From assembly GCF_003324165.1 (NCBI RefSeq), contig NW_025407856.1, positions 62,001 through 126,000 on the forward strand: DNA of 64,000 nucleotides, in the 5' to 3' direction. The notes below the pieces were generated by a model. The model did not search any database and was not told the origin of the DNA. It was given only the letters and a program-made list of their open reading frames with translations. The stretch is from Naegleria lovaniensis. Taxonomy: Eukaryota > Heterolobosea > Eutetramitea > Acrasida > Naegleriidae. Position 1 is the stretch's first letter; the number at the start of each line of letters is the position of its first letter. Of this stretch, positions 42,348-52,900 are shown one piece after another. Position numbers and translations under genes: made by a program.

Positions 42348-43307
42348 ATGAGTTTAAAAGCAGCTCTTTCCAAGCTTAATACTTATGGTTTGGATTTGGC
42401 AATTCTTGGTGCTGTTCCAATGAGTCTAGAGCTCTACCAAACACTGGCTGATGAAGCGGTTTCTCTTCAGGAAAAACAAATGGCTTTAGATAAGTTCTTG
42501 AACGGTACGGAAAATCCAAACGAATCAAAACGAGTACTTTACTTGATATGCATGAATGTACTTCGGAAGGAAATTTCCAATCCACTAAAGCTCTCTTATT
42601 TGCATGACATGGGAGTTGATGATTTTTCATCACTTGCATCTCAAAAAAAGGAGTTACCACTCTCCGTTAAGGGAGTCATTGAGAATAGAAACCTATATAT
42701 TACTCACATCAAGGGAGTATTGGAGGAGAGAGCAAAGAAGGATAAAAAAGCTTCCAAAGCCGCCACCAAGGCCATTCTTGGGGAAAACAACTCAAAAATG
42801 AAGACCGTTCCCCTTAACAACAGAAAAGACCGACCTTCTGTATTACCTTCGGAGAACCAACCGCCCACAGCTAATATTAGTTCGCTTAATCTTAGCAACA
42901 AGGCAGGAACAAGTGCATCAAACATCCATCAAGAAGTAATAGAAGATGAACACCCAATGGAGATGGTTTCTGGTGATAACGGTGTAAAGAATAGTCAACA
43001 ACGTTGCCTTCCGCTTCTTGAGCCTGCAATTTCTGGTACTGGAAATTGTGTTATTAATTCTTCTCAAACCGCACATTCCGATTTATATGAAGAGTTGAAA
43101 AAGTCATCTTATCATCAGGTTTTACTCATTATTGCAACTTGTATCATGGAAATGAGGAATGAAATGAAGGATATGAAGAATGATATAAAGGATATGAAGA
43201 TTGATATAAAGGATATGAAGAGGGATATCAACTCCATTAAGAGAAACATTGGGTGCCTCTACGAAGGCCAAGTCTTGATTCACTTGGAAAAAGCATCAGA
43301 CATGTAA
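42348..43307 (+). CDS. Unrecognised protein with coiled-coil heptads
   Basis: An ATG at 42348 opens 319 residues. The N-terminal 130 are helical (LDLAILGAVPMSLELYQTLA, SLQEKQMALDKFLNG, VLYLICMNVLRKEI). The middle is Lys-rich, then Ser/Asn-rich and disordered. Near the end is a coil made of heptad repeats (DMKNDIKDMKIDIKDMKRDI) encoded by a 21-nt tandem repeat. The frame ends at TAA 43305-43307, but the same frame stays open for about 90 further codons beyond it, so this stop may be a nonsense change in a longer gene. I do not recognise the family. Confidence 0.6.
   Translation: MSLKAALSKLNTYGLDLAILGAVPMSLELYQTLADEAVSLQEKQMALDKFLNGTENPNESKRVLYLICMNVLRKEISNPLKLSYLHDMGVDDFSSLASQKKELPLSVKGVIENRNLYITHIKGVLEERAKKDKKASKAATKAILGENNSKMKTVPLNNRKDRPSVLPSENQPPTANISSLNLSNKAGTSASNIHQEVIEDEHPMEMVSGDNGVKNSQQRCLPLLEPAISGTGNCVINSSQTAHSDLYEELKKSSYHQVLLIIATCIMEMRNEMKDMKNDIKDMKIDIKDMKRDINSIKRNIGCLYEGQVLIHLEKASDM
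43164..43229 (+). repeat. 21-nt tandem repeat encoding coiled-coil heptads
   Basis: About three copies of a GATATAAAGGATATGAAGA-type unit encode DIKDMKx heptads. The unit length equals exactly one heptad, so copy changes keep both reading frame and coil register. Confidence 0.8.
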
Positions 43308-43743
43308 ATTGAAAATCCTTTTTGGATAAACAAAAAACAGTTTCCAGCGATTTTTAAGACCGTTGCACAAAATAACGGGCAATACACCGGAATGATTCTT
43401 CAATTATACAGAGCTGGCACCGATAACGTTGAAATCAATTTTATTAGGAGAGAAAAAGCCACTCCGCGCAGGTTACAAATGTTTGAAGCAACCATCTCCA
43501 CACTGTCAAACGAAAACAAGCTTCTTACAAAACTAGTTCAGATTGAAAGACAAGTTATTTTTTATTCTGCATTACTGTAATGAGGAGATTACTGGTATCG
43601 GAATAGTTGCCCCAACTACCCTTGAACTTGGTCACATTGGATGTGTAGCTTCACAATATCCAGGTTTGATGCATGTTAACAAGTTTATTTCCATGAATGC
43701 ATTTAAGGTTATTCGCCAAGGAAACAAGCCTGAACTCTTTTAA
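43308..43743 (+). pseudogene. Downstream continuation of the coiled-coil gene (beyond in-frame stop, one frame break)
   Basis: The frame of 42348-43307 continues past its TAA with IENPFWINKKQFPAIF, VAQNNGQYTGMILQLY, DNVEINFIRREK and FEATISTLSNENKLLTKLV. It stops at about 43580. Another frame takes over near 43540 with LKDKLFFILHYCNEEITGIG, APTTLELGHIGCV and KFISMNAFKVIRQGNKPELF, ending at 43743. These read like one globular domain of about 140 residues, interrupted twice. I do not recognise it. An intron starting at GTAAAT 43304 is possible but does not keep the frame. Confidence 0.5.
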
Positions 43744-44027
43744 CTACTGGGTGTTTGGACTTTAACGAGATTCCACCGTATTTGGTTGTCAAATCTGCCT
43801 GTTTGTGGAAACCCTGCGAACAATTCATAAAAAAATAATAATTGGACATGAGCTGTTTGTTGAAATTGGTCTCTACCTCTAGTTTCATTGTATGAAACAT
43901 GTTTTGTCATTATCAAGCAACCCTTCTTGTATCAAGCACAGTACAGTTTTACAGAATGCCTAAAAAAGTACCACTAGGCACCATGCTTGATATTGTGCGG
44001 GATTGCAATTTTCCAGTCAATTAAAAA

Positions 44028-45590
44028 ATGTCTTCGGAGCAAAGCCAATACTCATCATCATCAAACAAGCAACGAGAATATTTCAATGAATTCAGAAAGA
44101 AGAAACGAGAAAGCTTTTTTAAAAGACATTCAAAAACTAAATTGTTGAAATGGGGTGTTTTGGGATTTATTGGATACTATGGATTGTTCGTGTGCCAAAA
44201 GCCATGGGTTTACTCTCCGAATCAGCAAGTGCTCAATAATGCTGATGCTTTTCAGGAACATTTAAAGAGAACGGTGCCGAATTTTAATAAGAGATTCTGT
44301 CCAACACCATGGTTGATTAATGCTCATGCTCAAACAACATTTGGTGGAGCTGTACGCCATATTATTGATGATCAAGATGAATCCTCCTTTAAAAAGAAAC
44401 GAAATCAATACGAGTTTGAGGATGGAGCCATCATTAATTTGGATTGGTTTGAACCATCGGAATCGCTCACAAATACTGCTTCGAATAGTCTTGAAGCATC
44501 AACAAGTAACATGGGAGCAGTCGGCAGAGGAAATCAATCGAATTATGCTCAATCTGGCAGAAAATCAAACACAACAATATTCATCATTCCTGGTTTGTCA
44601 GGAGGAACAAATGCTGTTGGAGTCAAACACTTAATTTCAAGTTTCGTTAAGGCAGGCTACAGGTGTGTGGTGATGGATTACAAATCTGTTTCTCCAACGG
44701 AACCAACTACAATTCATCACGGCCACCATACCACACATCCAGTGACTCCAGAAGGAGAACCAGTGGATTTGGACCAACCCAATCGAAACCATTCTCCATC
44801 CACTCACGTTATTCCAGGCCTTACTCACACGGTGAAGGATATTAGAAACGTTATTCAATTAGTAAGAAAGGAGGTTGGCCCTGATGAAACATTGGTTGGA
44901 GTTGGAATGTCACTTGGGGCAAACACGTTACTTACATATTTATCAGAGCACGTGGGAAAGAATGCACCCAAATATCAAGGAGCTAAAAAACTAAAGAATC
45001 ATGAAAAAATTCTTCCAAATGATGATCATGACGAGTCAAGAAACGAATTTGCGTATGCTATTTCGATAGGAAATCCATTTGACCTTAATGCTGCCACCCT
45101 TAAATTACAATCCAACCTTTTCCAAAGATTAATTTATGATAAAGCATATGCTGAAGAGCGCTTCATGTGCTACGAGAGAAATAAGGGATTATTACCCGAA
45201 GAGTATGTCCAAATTTTGTCTACCATCCGCTCAACCAGAGACTTGGATGATAAGATTAACAGACATTTATCGAATCCAAAATTCGATTCAGTGGAAGAGT
45301 TTTATAATTTTCACAGTTGCAAAGACAAGCTCAAAAACATTACCATTCCCACAATTTGCATCAATGCTCTAGACGATCCAATTTCCACATATGAAGCGAT
45401 TCCATTCGAAGAATTCCTGTACAACAAGAAATTAATGCTTGTCACCACTTTGAGAGGAGGTCACATTGCTTCTCTTGATGGTTTCATTGCACCAAACAAG
45501 GAGAGTTGGCTAGAGAGGACGTCGGTCCAAGTCGTTAACAGCATGAACGAATGGCAGGAATCTGTAAAAAAGTATCACAAAATTAATTAA
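44028..45590 (+). CDS. Membrane alpha/beta hydrolase, ABHD1/2/3 (YheT) family
   Basis: Intact 520-residue single exon. A basic N-terminus precedes a signal anchor (LLKWGVLGFIGYYGLFVC, residues about 43-60). Then come the family block CPTPWLINAHAQTTFGGAVR and the hydrolase core: oxyanion region IIPGLSGGTNAVGVKHL, nucleophile elbow GVGMSLGANTLL (GxSxG, Ser), SIGNPFDLNAATLKLQ, the acid in INALDDPIS and the His in RGGHIASLDG. A His/Pro-rich insertion (about 225-265, HHGHHTTHPVTPEG) extends the usual size. Family knowledge: ABHD3 cleaves medium-chain phosphatidylcholine and ABHD2 cleaves monoacylglycerol. Substrate unknown here. Confidence 0.88.
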   Translation: MSSEQSQYSSSSNKQREYFNEFRKKKRESFFKRHSKTKLLKWGVLGFIGYYGLFVCQKPWVYSPNQQVLNNADAFQEHLKRTVPNFNKRFCPTPWLINAHAQTTFGGAVRHIIDDQDESSFKKKRNQYEFEDGAIINLDWFEPSESLTNTASNSLEASTSNMGAVGRGNQSNYAQSGRKSNTTIFIIPGLSGGTNAVGVKHLISSFVKAGYRCVVMDYKSVSPTEPTTIHHGHHTTHPVTPEGEPVDLDQPNRNHSPSTHVIPGLTHTVKDIRNVIQLVRKEVGPDETLVGVGMSLGANTLLTYLSEHVGKNAPKYQGAKKLKNHEKILPNDDHDESRNEFAYAISIGNPFDLNAATLKLQSNLFQRLIYDKAYAEERFMCYERNKGLLPEEYVQILSTIRSTRDLDDKINRHLSNPKFDSVEEFYNFHSCKDKLKNITIPTICINALDDPISTYEAIPFEEFLYNKKLMLVTTLRGGHIASLDGFIAPNKESWLERTSVQVVNSMNEWQESVKKYHKIN

Positions 45591-45841
45591 TTATAATTAC
45601 ACAATGAAGTTCGGAATGTAAATGGCACGAGAGCCACCGTTGAATAAAATTATTACTCGTTGGAACGTCATCATGACACACCAGTTCGGACCAAGATTCA
45701 ATCGAAAGTGGTGCCAACATCATACAGTATAATCATGATGAGCCATTTCACTCATAAAACTTCTTTTAAAACGATCAAAACAATGAAAGTGGCAATAATA
45801 CAAAAATTACAACATCGTCTTTATCATGGACGAGTGTCAAT

Positions 45842-46267
45842 TTATTTAGAAATGAGGTTGCACTTATCAATAACAGTCTTGGAATCAACTTCACTCTTAT
45901 CGGTAGCTTGAATTTCCAATGAAATACCAACCAACTTATCCTTCACACTTCCTTTAGTAGCAGCGTAGACCATCTTCTTCTTGATTGGAGCCTTGACTGG
46001 AGCCCAGTTGATGAAAATCATCTTCTCACGGTGACCATCCTCGTTATCATAGTGGAAATCAACAACAGCATACAAACAATCATCTTCAGGGAGAGAAGCA
46101 ACAATATCATCATATGAAGTTCCCTTTGGGACCTTTTCCAAAACTTCAACTGACTTCAAATCGTTGGACATTTTGAATTTAATAGCTTGTGATGGAGTAT
46201 CTTCCTTCTTGAGCTTCATGTTGTTGAAGGATTGGACAACATCATCGCTGATTGCTACGCCTGCCAT
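45842..46267 (-). CDS. Cofilin / actophorin (ADF-H actin depolymerising factor)
   Basis: Intact 141-residue frame with one ADF-homology domain. It starts MAGVAISDDVVQSFNNMKL, with a Ser near the N-terminus where ADF proteins are regulated by phosphorylation. It continues KYRF-equivalent IKFKMSNDLKSVEVLE, SLPEDDCLYAVVDFHYD and the actin-binding helix region FINWAPVKAPIKKKMVYAATKGSVK, ending KLVGISLEIQATDKSEV. The size equals Acanthamoeba actophorin. It binds ADP-actin, severs and recycles filaments in the amoeboid cortex. The gene is compact and intronless, which suits high expression, though that is inference. Confidence 0.95.
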   Translation of the reverse strand: MAGVAISDDVVQSFNNMKLKKEDTPSQAIKFKMSNDLKSVEVLEKVPKGTSYDDIVASLPEDDCLYAVVDFHYDNEDGHREKMIFINWAPVKAPIKKKMVYAATKGSVKDKLVGISLEIQATDKSEVDSKTVIDKCNLISK

Positions 46268-46435
46268 TGTTTATGTGTGTTGTTGGAAGTGTTTTTTTGT
46301 GGTTGATTTTTTTGCAAAATGCCCATACGTCATTGAGAAATTTGAAGTTGACTGGCACATCAACGGAATATTCTGTGTGAAAAATGTTCAAGGTAATGAC
46401 AGGAGTAGGTGGCGCTCAAAGATGACAAGTTTATT

Positions 46436-46681
46436 TTACAATTTCTTCTGTTTGACGCGAAACATGTTTGATGGATAGGTATGATAAATTTTTGATTGAC
46501 AAGGGACATCAGCCATCAAGATACTAGTCTCAGGTGATTCCAACACAACTTGTTCATCAAATGGCCATCCGAGTTGTTGTCTTTCTCTTAACACTTCTTT
46601 CATGAATGTCCTTGCGAGGAAAATAGAAGTTGTTGTGAGCCACCAATTTGCTTGATTGAATAAAATTAAAAAATATTTCAT
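46436..46681 (-). CDS. Small 81-residue protein, unknown
   Basis: ATG at 46681, intact frame. It begins with a hydrophobic, aromatic stretch (MKYFLILFNQANWWLTTTSI), followed by a charged, amphipathic middle (FMKEVLRERQQLGWPFDEQV) and a polar tail. It lies head to head with the PIG-Z gene, only 29 bp between start codons. The size and N-terminal helix recall small mitochondrial inner-membrane subunits, but I cannot name a family. It could also be a non-coding upstream frame. Confidence 0.4.
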   Translation of the reverse strand: MKYFLILFNQANWWLTTTSIFLARTFMKEVLRERQQLGWPFDEQVVLESPETSILMADVPCQSKIYHTYPSNMFRVKQKKL

Positions 46682-46710
46682 CTTCAGAAAGGCTTCATCA
46701 TCCTATAGAA

Positions 46711-48774
46711 ATGCCTCTTGCTTCATCGGAAGGCTCTCATTCAGCAACAACACAATCAACCTTCTCGTTGAATGAAAAGATGAAAGAATGGGAATGGATT
46801 TTGAGAGGAGCTTACATACTCAGCTTGATCATTCGCTTTTTGTGTATCTTTCCGATGGGATATATTTTTCCTGATGAATTTTTTCAATCTCCTTCATTTA
46901 CTTCTTCAATAGTATTTAGGGGGTTATATCAACAACAAGTAGATTTGGGTTGGAATAATAATCTTACAACTTACAACTCAATGAATGGAACTGTATTGGA
47001 TGAAAGCTTTTTAAGATGGGAGTTTACATTTGAGTTTCCTCAAAGAAATACTTTAATTCCTTTGATATTCACTGGAATTCCATTGTACGTGGTGAAAATA
47101 ATCATGTCATTTTGCAAGAGCATGTTGGATCGAGATGAATATTTGCAATTATTACACCAATATTCACCTCTAATTATTTTATATGCGCCAAAAATTTTAT
47201 TGTTCTTCCTTTCCTTTTTAAATGACATGTTTGTGTGGAAATTATTGTGCTCGAGGGATTGCAAAGCGTCACATCAATTTAAAGGATCATCTTTGCGATC
47301 GCTATCGTCAAAGAGCTTATTTTTATTCACTATTTATTCATTCTTTCTAACAACATTGGTCTTCTCGACGAGAACTTTTGCGAATACAATATCAGGAGCA
47401 TTATTTGCTCTTTTCTTGCTGATGGAGATGAAAAGAAGAGAAACAGGAAGCACCATTTATTTATTATGGAATGCAATCATTTTCTCGCTGGGCTTTTTCA
47501 GCAACTTTATTTTTGCGTTTTATGCTACTCCAGTTGCACTGATGTCGTTACTCTCACCACTGTTTGAACAATGGCATTCTTCATTCAAAACAAAATTTTT
47601 GTTCATAACGAGAAATATTGTAACATTCGGATTTACAGCATTGATGGCCTGCTCTTTCTTGATTCTTCTTGACAGCATATTTTTCTTTAAGTATTTTTCT
47701 CGACCAAATTATTTGAGCTCTTTTAGATACTTACTTTATAAGTTGAACTTAATTAGCGATTGGAACGACCCGACATTAAGCCCTATATTCAATTCAAGCA
47801 TTGTTATTGCGCCATTGAACAACATCATTTACAACTCTTACGTTGAAAATTTGGCCATTCATACACTTCATCCCAGATATATCCATTCTTTGATTAATTC
47901 ACCTCTCTTATTTGGATTTACATATTTTGCTTTTTGTTTTAGACTTTTCAGATGGATTGCCAAATACATATCTAGACTATTCCTCTCCACTCATTGGAAC
48001 TCCTCTGCTGTTGGCATTACTGAAATTCCTTATATTATTTGGATTGCATTTTTATCTGCCCTGTCAGGATTAATAATTCTAAGTTATGTACCACATCAGG
48101 AGCCTCGTTTTATTTTACCTTCATTTTGCTGCTTGGTGATATTGTCAGGATACGACTTTGAACGAATGGATTATTCAGAAAAAAAGAATGACAGTCAAGT
48201 GTCCAACACCTCAACGAATGATAATTCAAATCTTTGGCCAGCACAAACCAAGAAGTTTCTCTTTCTTTGCATCCTACATGGAATCTTACTTTCCATATTC
48301 TATACATTGATTCATCAAGTAGGTGTTGTGTCAAGCATAACATCTCTTCCATCCATCATTCTGAAATCTCAAACTCCAAATTCAAAAGAAATAGAAGGAA
48401 GGGTTGGCATTGTTTATCACAACACATATTCGGCGCCTCATTACCTTTTGTCTTATTTCATTCCAACCAAGATATCTGTCACAGATTTAGCAGGTGTTGA
48501 AAATCCAGAAACCCTCCTTCACACCATCAACGAACAATTTATGCACAATGATAGAATTTTGGTTGTTGGACCCAAACATTTAAATGCCAAACTACTTCGG
48601 AACTCGTCGTACACTCAGCTTAAACCTCTGGCCACTTACTTCCACTTCAACACGGAATATATCCAACCAATCACACGGGACGATTTGACAAAGTATCCTT
48701 CTTTGCTCGAATTCTTTAGACACTACAAGAATGAGTACTTGACTATTGAGGTTCTTGAGATACAACCGAGATAA
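46711..48774 (+). CDS. GPI mannosyltransferase, PIG-Z/SMP3-like (GT22 family)
   Basis: Intact 687 residues with about ten membrane segments. The GT22 hallmark is at the first luminal loop: MGYIFPDEFFQSPSF (the HPDE-type acidic pair), then LRWEFTFEFPQRNTLIPLIF, matching the (T)WEF...R...P order of the family. Later TRTFANTISGALFALFLL and the conserved VPHQEPRFILP loop (HQExRF) occur. PWEF-like motif spacing and the acidic PDEFFQS suit PIG-Z/SMP3 better than ALG9, ALG12 or PIG-B. Family knowledge: it adds a fourth mannose to the GPI core in the ER from dolichol-phosphate mannose. The stop lies 2 nt before the UNC119 ATG. Confidence 0.8.
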   Translation: MPLASSEGSHSATTQSTFSLNEKMKEWEWILRGAYILSLIIRFLCIFPMGYIFPDEFFQSPSFTSSIVFRGLYQQQVDLGWNNNLTTYNSMNGTVLDESFLRWEFTFEFPQRNTLIPLIFTGIPLYVVKIIMSFCKSMLDRDEYLQLLHQYSPLIILYAPKILLFFLSFLNDMFVWKLLCSRDCKASHQFKGSSLRSLSSKSLFLFTIYSFFLTTLVFSTRTFANTISGALFALFLLMEMKRRETGSTIYLLWNAIIFSLGFFSNFIFAFYATPVALMSLLSPLFEQWHSSFKTKFLFITRNIVTFGFTALMACSFLILLDSIFFFKYFSRPNYLSSFRYLLYKLNLISDWNDPTLSPIFNSSIVIAPLNNIIYNSYVENLAIHTLHPRYIHSLINSPLLFGFTYFAFCFRLFRWIAKYISRLFLSTHWNSSAVGITEIPYIIWIAFLSALSGLIILSYVPHQEPRFILPSFCCLVILSGYDFERMDYSEKKNDSQVSNTSTNDNSNLWPAQTKKFLFLCILHGILLSIFYTLIHQVGVVSSITSLPSIILKSQTPNSKEIEGRVGIVYHNTYSAPHYLLSYFIPTKISVTDLAGVENPETLLHTINEQFMHNDRILVVGPKHLNAKLLRNSSYTQLKPLATYFHFNTEYIQPITRDDLTKYPSLLEFFRHYKNEYLTIEVLEIQPR

Positions 48775-48776
48775 AA

Positions 48777-49720
48777 ATGAGGCTTTTGGGCATGGCCATT
48801 CTCCCGCCAACGTTGTACACCAAAAAGTTTAGAAATTCGAGGGGTCGCATTAGTGTTGCACATACAAAAAAAATTACCAAACTCGCCAACCTCACCACCA
48901 AGCCTTTCTCCGAATACAAGATGCTCGCAAACGATAAGAAGTGTACACCACAGGACGTTTTAAAGTTCAATAAACCAACGGAAGGTAAGTGTGAGTGAAA
49001 TACAACATACGGATGGAAATGAGGATGAACCATTATTGATACCAACAAATTATTGGAATGATGATGATAAAATAGGATTTTTATGTCCCCTTAACGCTAA
49101 CACCGTTGGAATTCAATTTCTCGAGTTTAAAATCCGAAACTGTGATTCTGGAGAAGTGTTGTTCCATACCTCGGCTGAGGAAACAGCAAAGGAATTGATG
49201 AAGCAAGGATCAAATTTAGATGAGGATTCACTCCGTTCAATTAATTACAAATTTGATAGATCGATGCTGAGATCAAAAGGAATCGGTACAACGTAAGTGT
49301 TATAACAACATGCAACCAATAACTCTTGTTGTATATATGTTGTATACATTTTCGTGATAACATGTGCAACCAGTTTGGTGTTCAAAGTTGGACCAAAACC
49401 AGTGAAAAATTTCAGAATGATTGAAAGACACTACTTCAAGGACAGACTTCTCAAGGGATTTGATTTTAACTTCAAATTTTGTATTCCCAACAGCCAAAAC
49501 ACATGGGAATGTATCTACTCTATGCCTGAATTGACAGAAGAAGAGAGTAAGTAATTTAACTAGGCTGGAAAGGTGTTTATATATCGCATCAAACACAGTT
49601 AAGGAAATTGAAAACAGTCCTTATCAAGTCAAGTCAGACTCTTTCTATTTTGTGAACGATGACGAAATGATCATGCACAACAAGGCTGCATATGCCTATG
49701 TTGACACAAAGAAAAACTAG
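48777..49720 (+). CDS. UNC119 lipid-binding chaperone (PDE6D/UNC119 family)
   Basis: Four coding segments. The first starts at ATG 48777 and ends ...[15 protein letters not shown]. Exon 2 (about 48991-49292) holds [18 protein letters not shown] and [18 protein letters not shown]. Exon 3 (about 49375-49549) holds [38 protein letters not shown]. Exon 4 (49599-49720) ends [29 protein letters not shown]. These are clear UNC119 signatures. Family role: binds N-myristoylated cargo such as G-alpha and ciliary proteins; ARL3-GTP releases it in the cilium. Between segments 1 and 2 the frame is off by one base at GGTAAGTGTGAG, with no acceptable intron. The start may be internal (ATG-Leu-Ala-Asn). Confidence 0.88.
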
Positions 49721-49902
49721 AGCCTTACCGTTTGTTCTTAGGCTCATTGTATAATTTATACAATGCATTTCCATTTTTCACTGACATTTAGCAAGCTCTG
49801 GCCACACTCCTTGAACGATGTAGCATATTTTGAGCTGAAAATTGTAAAAAATCTATAAAAAACAACTTGTTGTTTATCAAAAACAGTTTTTGGGATTATC
49901 TA

Positions 49903-52900
49903 ATGTCTCTCCCTTACCCGCCTAAAATGTTGTTTGAAACCATCTACAAAAAAATGGATGAATTCAAACTCGAAACACGAGCCTCCCTCAATCCACCTCA
50001 AACAACATTGGGTCTTGACTACAATGAAGAGTCCGTGAGTGTACGGGTCCGAAGAGCCTATCCAAAGGATTTTTCGATCATACAAAAATTTCTCAACGAC
50101 AACAGCTTCCTTCTTGCCAAAAGGTTCGGCAACTATAACCTGAAATCAGTGTTGGAGACGAGTTACTTGTCAATTATTGCAGAGACGGACAACAACCAAA
50201 TTATCGGATTCGTGTCTTTGGAATTTGATTGTATTTCAGATCCAGTTGAATTTGAAAAGTATTTCTCCCACCTACCTCTATCAGTTCGGAACGCAACATG
50301 GATTAGACTATTGCACTTTGAGCCGTTCTATGGAGAGCACGTGCTATTGGAAATGTTGTCATCAATATTTATTACATTTCCTGAAGTCGATTATATTTGC
50401 TATCAACCAGGAAAAAACTTTGCTGGGGTGGATTACTTTTCTGAATTTTCAATTTTCTCCAAAGAGTGTGCAAAAGATGTCATTAAATCAGAGAATGAAA
50501 GATTTGTTTTTTTATGTCATAGAGACTCGTTGGGGAAAGGAGTGAAGAAGCTATCAATTAGACAAGCAGTGGTAGAAGATAATGATGATATTGTTCCAAT
50601 TTTATCTTGTTGCGAGAACATTACTTCACTGAAACCAAGTGGAGAGTACTTTTTTGCAAATCTGCTTTACGAACAGAATGATCACCGCAAAATTCTCATT
50701 GCAACAAATGACGAAGGTGAGATAATTGGTGTCATGTATTTATCTGCTGAGATTGATGTCCGACAAATCATCACAGATTACAAACTCCAAAGCGAGGACG
50801 TGCCAATTTATGATGAGTTCATTAATGAAACTCAATATGAAGATCAAGTCATCTATCACGCCAATGCATTTGAAATCAAATTATTTTACATTCAAGAGGA
50901 GTACAAGTTTAGAAGCATTGATTTTTTAAGGGAGGCATTCAAATATTTCTCAAATATCAGGTATTGCATTGTTGGTATTAATTTTGAAGATCACACCAAA
51001 TCAGAGCATCCTCTCTTAAAACAATTTATTTTTGTCGAACCCAATCAGGAATGCTCAAGCTATTCTCTCCACTTATTACCAAAGGTTTCATTGATGGCCG
51101 ACTTTTTGGTTGTGAAGGCAACTGAAACATCTCTTGACAAGAATTCATCACCAGAAGAGACCATTTTAAATTTACTAAGATTGGCTGAATTCGATGACGA
51201 GTTTATTTCAGCAGTCGCAAAAAGCTTCAAGGGTTCCAGATACGTGACAATGCTTCTCTTTGATAAAAACTCAGCAATTGGAGGGCAAAATGAGATCATT
51301 GGTATTTCTGTCATTGATACACAGGTCAATGAATTTTTACTTCGAAGACATTTTGATTTTACAGAATACATTGACTACTCTGCCTATTCTTCTAGAGGAA
51401 CATGCCAGGGAATGATCACTCACTACTACATTGAGCAAAAATTTTTCAGATATTCAAAACTATTTTTGAAAGAGGTCATGAAAAAACTGGACAAACACAT
51501 TCTATACTATGGATGCTACAGGGGAGAGGTACCGAATGAAAGTTTGAATAAGGAATTAATTTATTTGAAATCAACAAGACAAATAGAATTTCCAGAATTC
51601 AACTCTGAAACCAATGGAAGACTCTCTGCAGCCGACAATGAAACAGTCGTCACCACAGCAACCACCACAACTGTATCGAGCGGTGGTTCAAGAATTCAAA
51701 CCAATGTACAATATGACTCACTTTATTTTATTAACAGAAGATTTTTGAGCGAGGAGAAGACTGAAATATTTTCTAGAATTGTAGTTATTGGCGGTTCCAA
51801 AACTGGACTTGGATTTATTAAGGAGCTTTCAGTCAATTCCTCTCTTTACTTTAACAATATCATTGTCGTTTCTCCTGCCAATGGCGATGGAAACTATTCT
51901 GACTTTTATGCCGATGATACGGATGAAGAGTTTAGCAATAGAGAACTCCAAAATATGATCTCCCTTCCAAATATTTTCTTTGTTAGAGATAAATTGGAAG
52001 ATATAGACAGACACAACAAGAGAGTAATATTGAATGACAACTCATCAAGCTTTATCACGTATGATATCCTCATTTTGTGTACAAGTAGACAATACAAAAT
52101 GAAACAGAAATATCTCGAATTGCAAGGATATCCAAAACGAGGAATTTTGAATTTGAACAGCACCGTGTTAAATGAACAAGGGGAGGAATTGACTCTTACC
52201 GATTATTTATCGACCTTCTTTGTGAAAAACGATGATCGGTACAGAGAAGAAAACTCATTCGTTGTGGTCTATGGTTCCTCTTTGGATGCATTGTGTACAG
52301 CCAGAGCGTTGTTAGAAAATTATGAAGTTGATCCATCTAAAATATTGCTCATCTTTCCTGAAGGTAAAAAGTGTGTACTGAATGAGAATGATTCTCTTGA
52401 AGAAAAGATGGACTCTGTATTGGAAGTGGTTGGATTGAAAAGTTTAATGTTTTATCACTTGGAAGATATGGCATCTGATGATGATGGAAATCTGATTAAG
52501 ATTTATCTTGCTCAGGGTGCTGAAGCCGAAAAGGACGATACAAAACTTAAGAATACCAAGCTACTCGAGTTGGATTGCTCTCTATTTATTAATTGTCATT
52601 CCAAAGATGTTGATGATGGAATTCTTTCCACAGTCAACAGACAGTCTCTCGTTTTTGACGGAAGATTAATTGTCGACACTCAATTTAGAACTACCGATCC
52701 GAGTATTTATTCAGCAGGTCCAATGGCAAAGTTTTCAAGAAGATTTGGTGAATCTAGAATGATGGAAGCTTTCAACTCTTCAGAAGTTGGTGCAAAACTT
52801 GCAAGATCCGTGTTGCACTCTCTCGGAGTTGGTGACTACGCATTCCAGCCTGATTTAATGCCTACCTTTACAAAGAACACTTCTATCAGATGTATTCTTC

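Noticed and set aside
43305-43307. Alternative genetic code or selenocysteine-like recoding at the in-frame TAA
   Set aside because: TAA, TAG and TGA all end other well-supported genes here, so no reassignment is indicated.
1168-48990. Programmed frameshifting as the common cause of the frame breaks
   Set aside because: The break sites share no slippery heptamer or stop-codon context and include both signs; sequence error or mutation explains them more simply.
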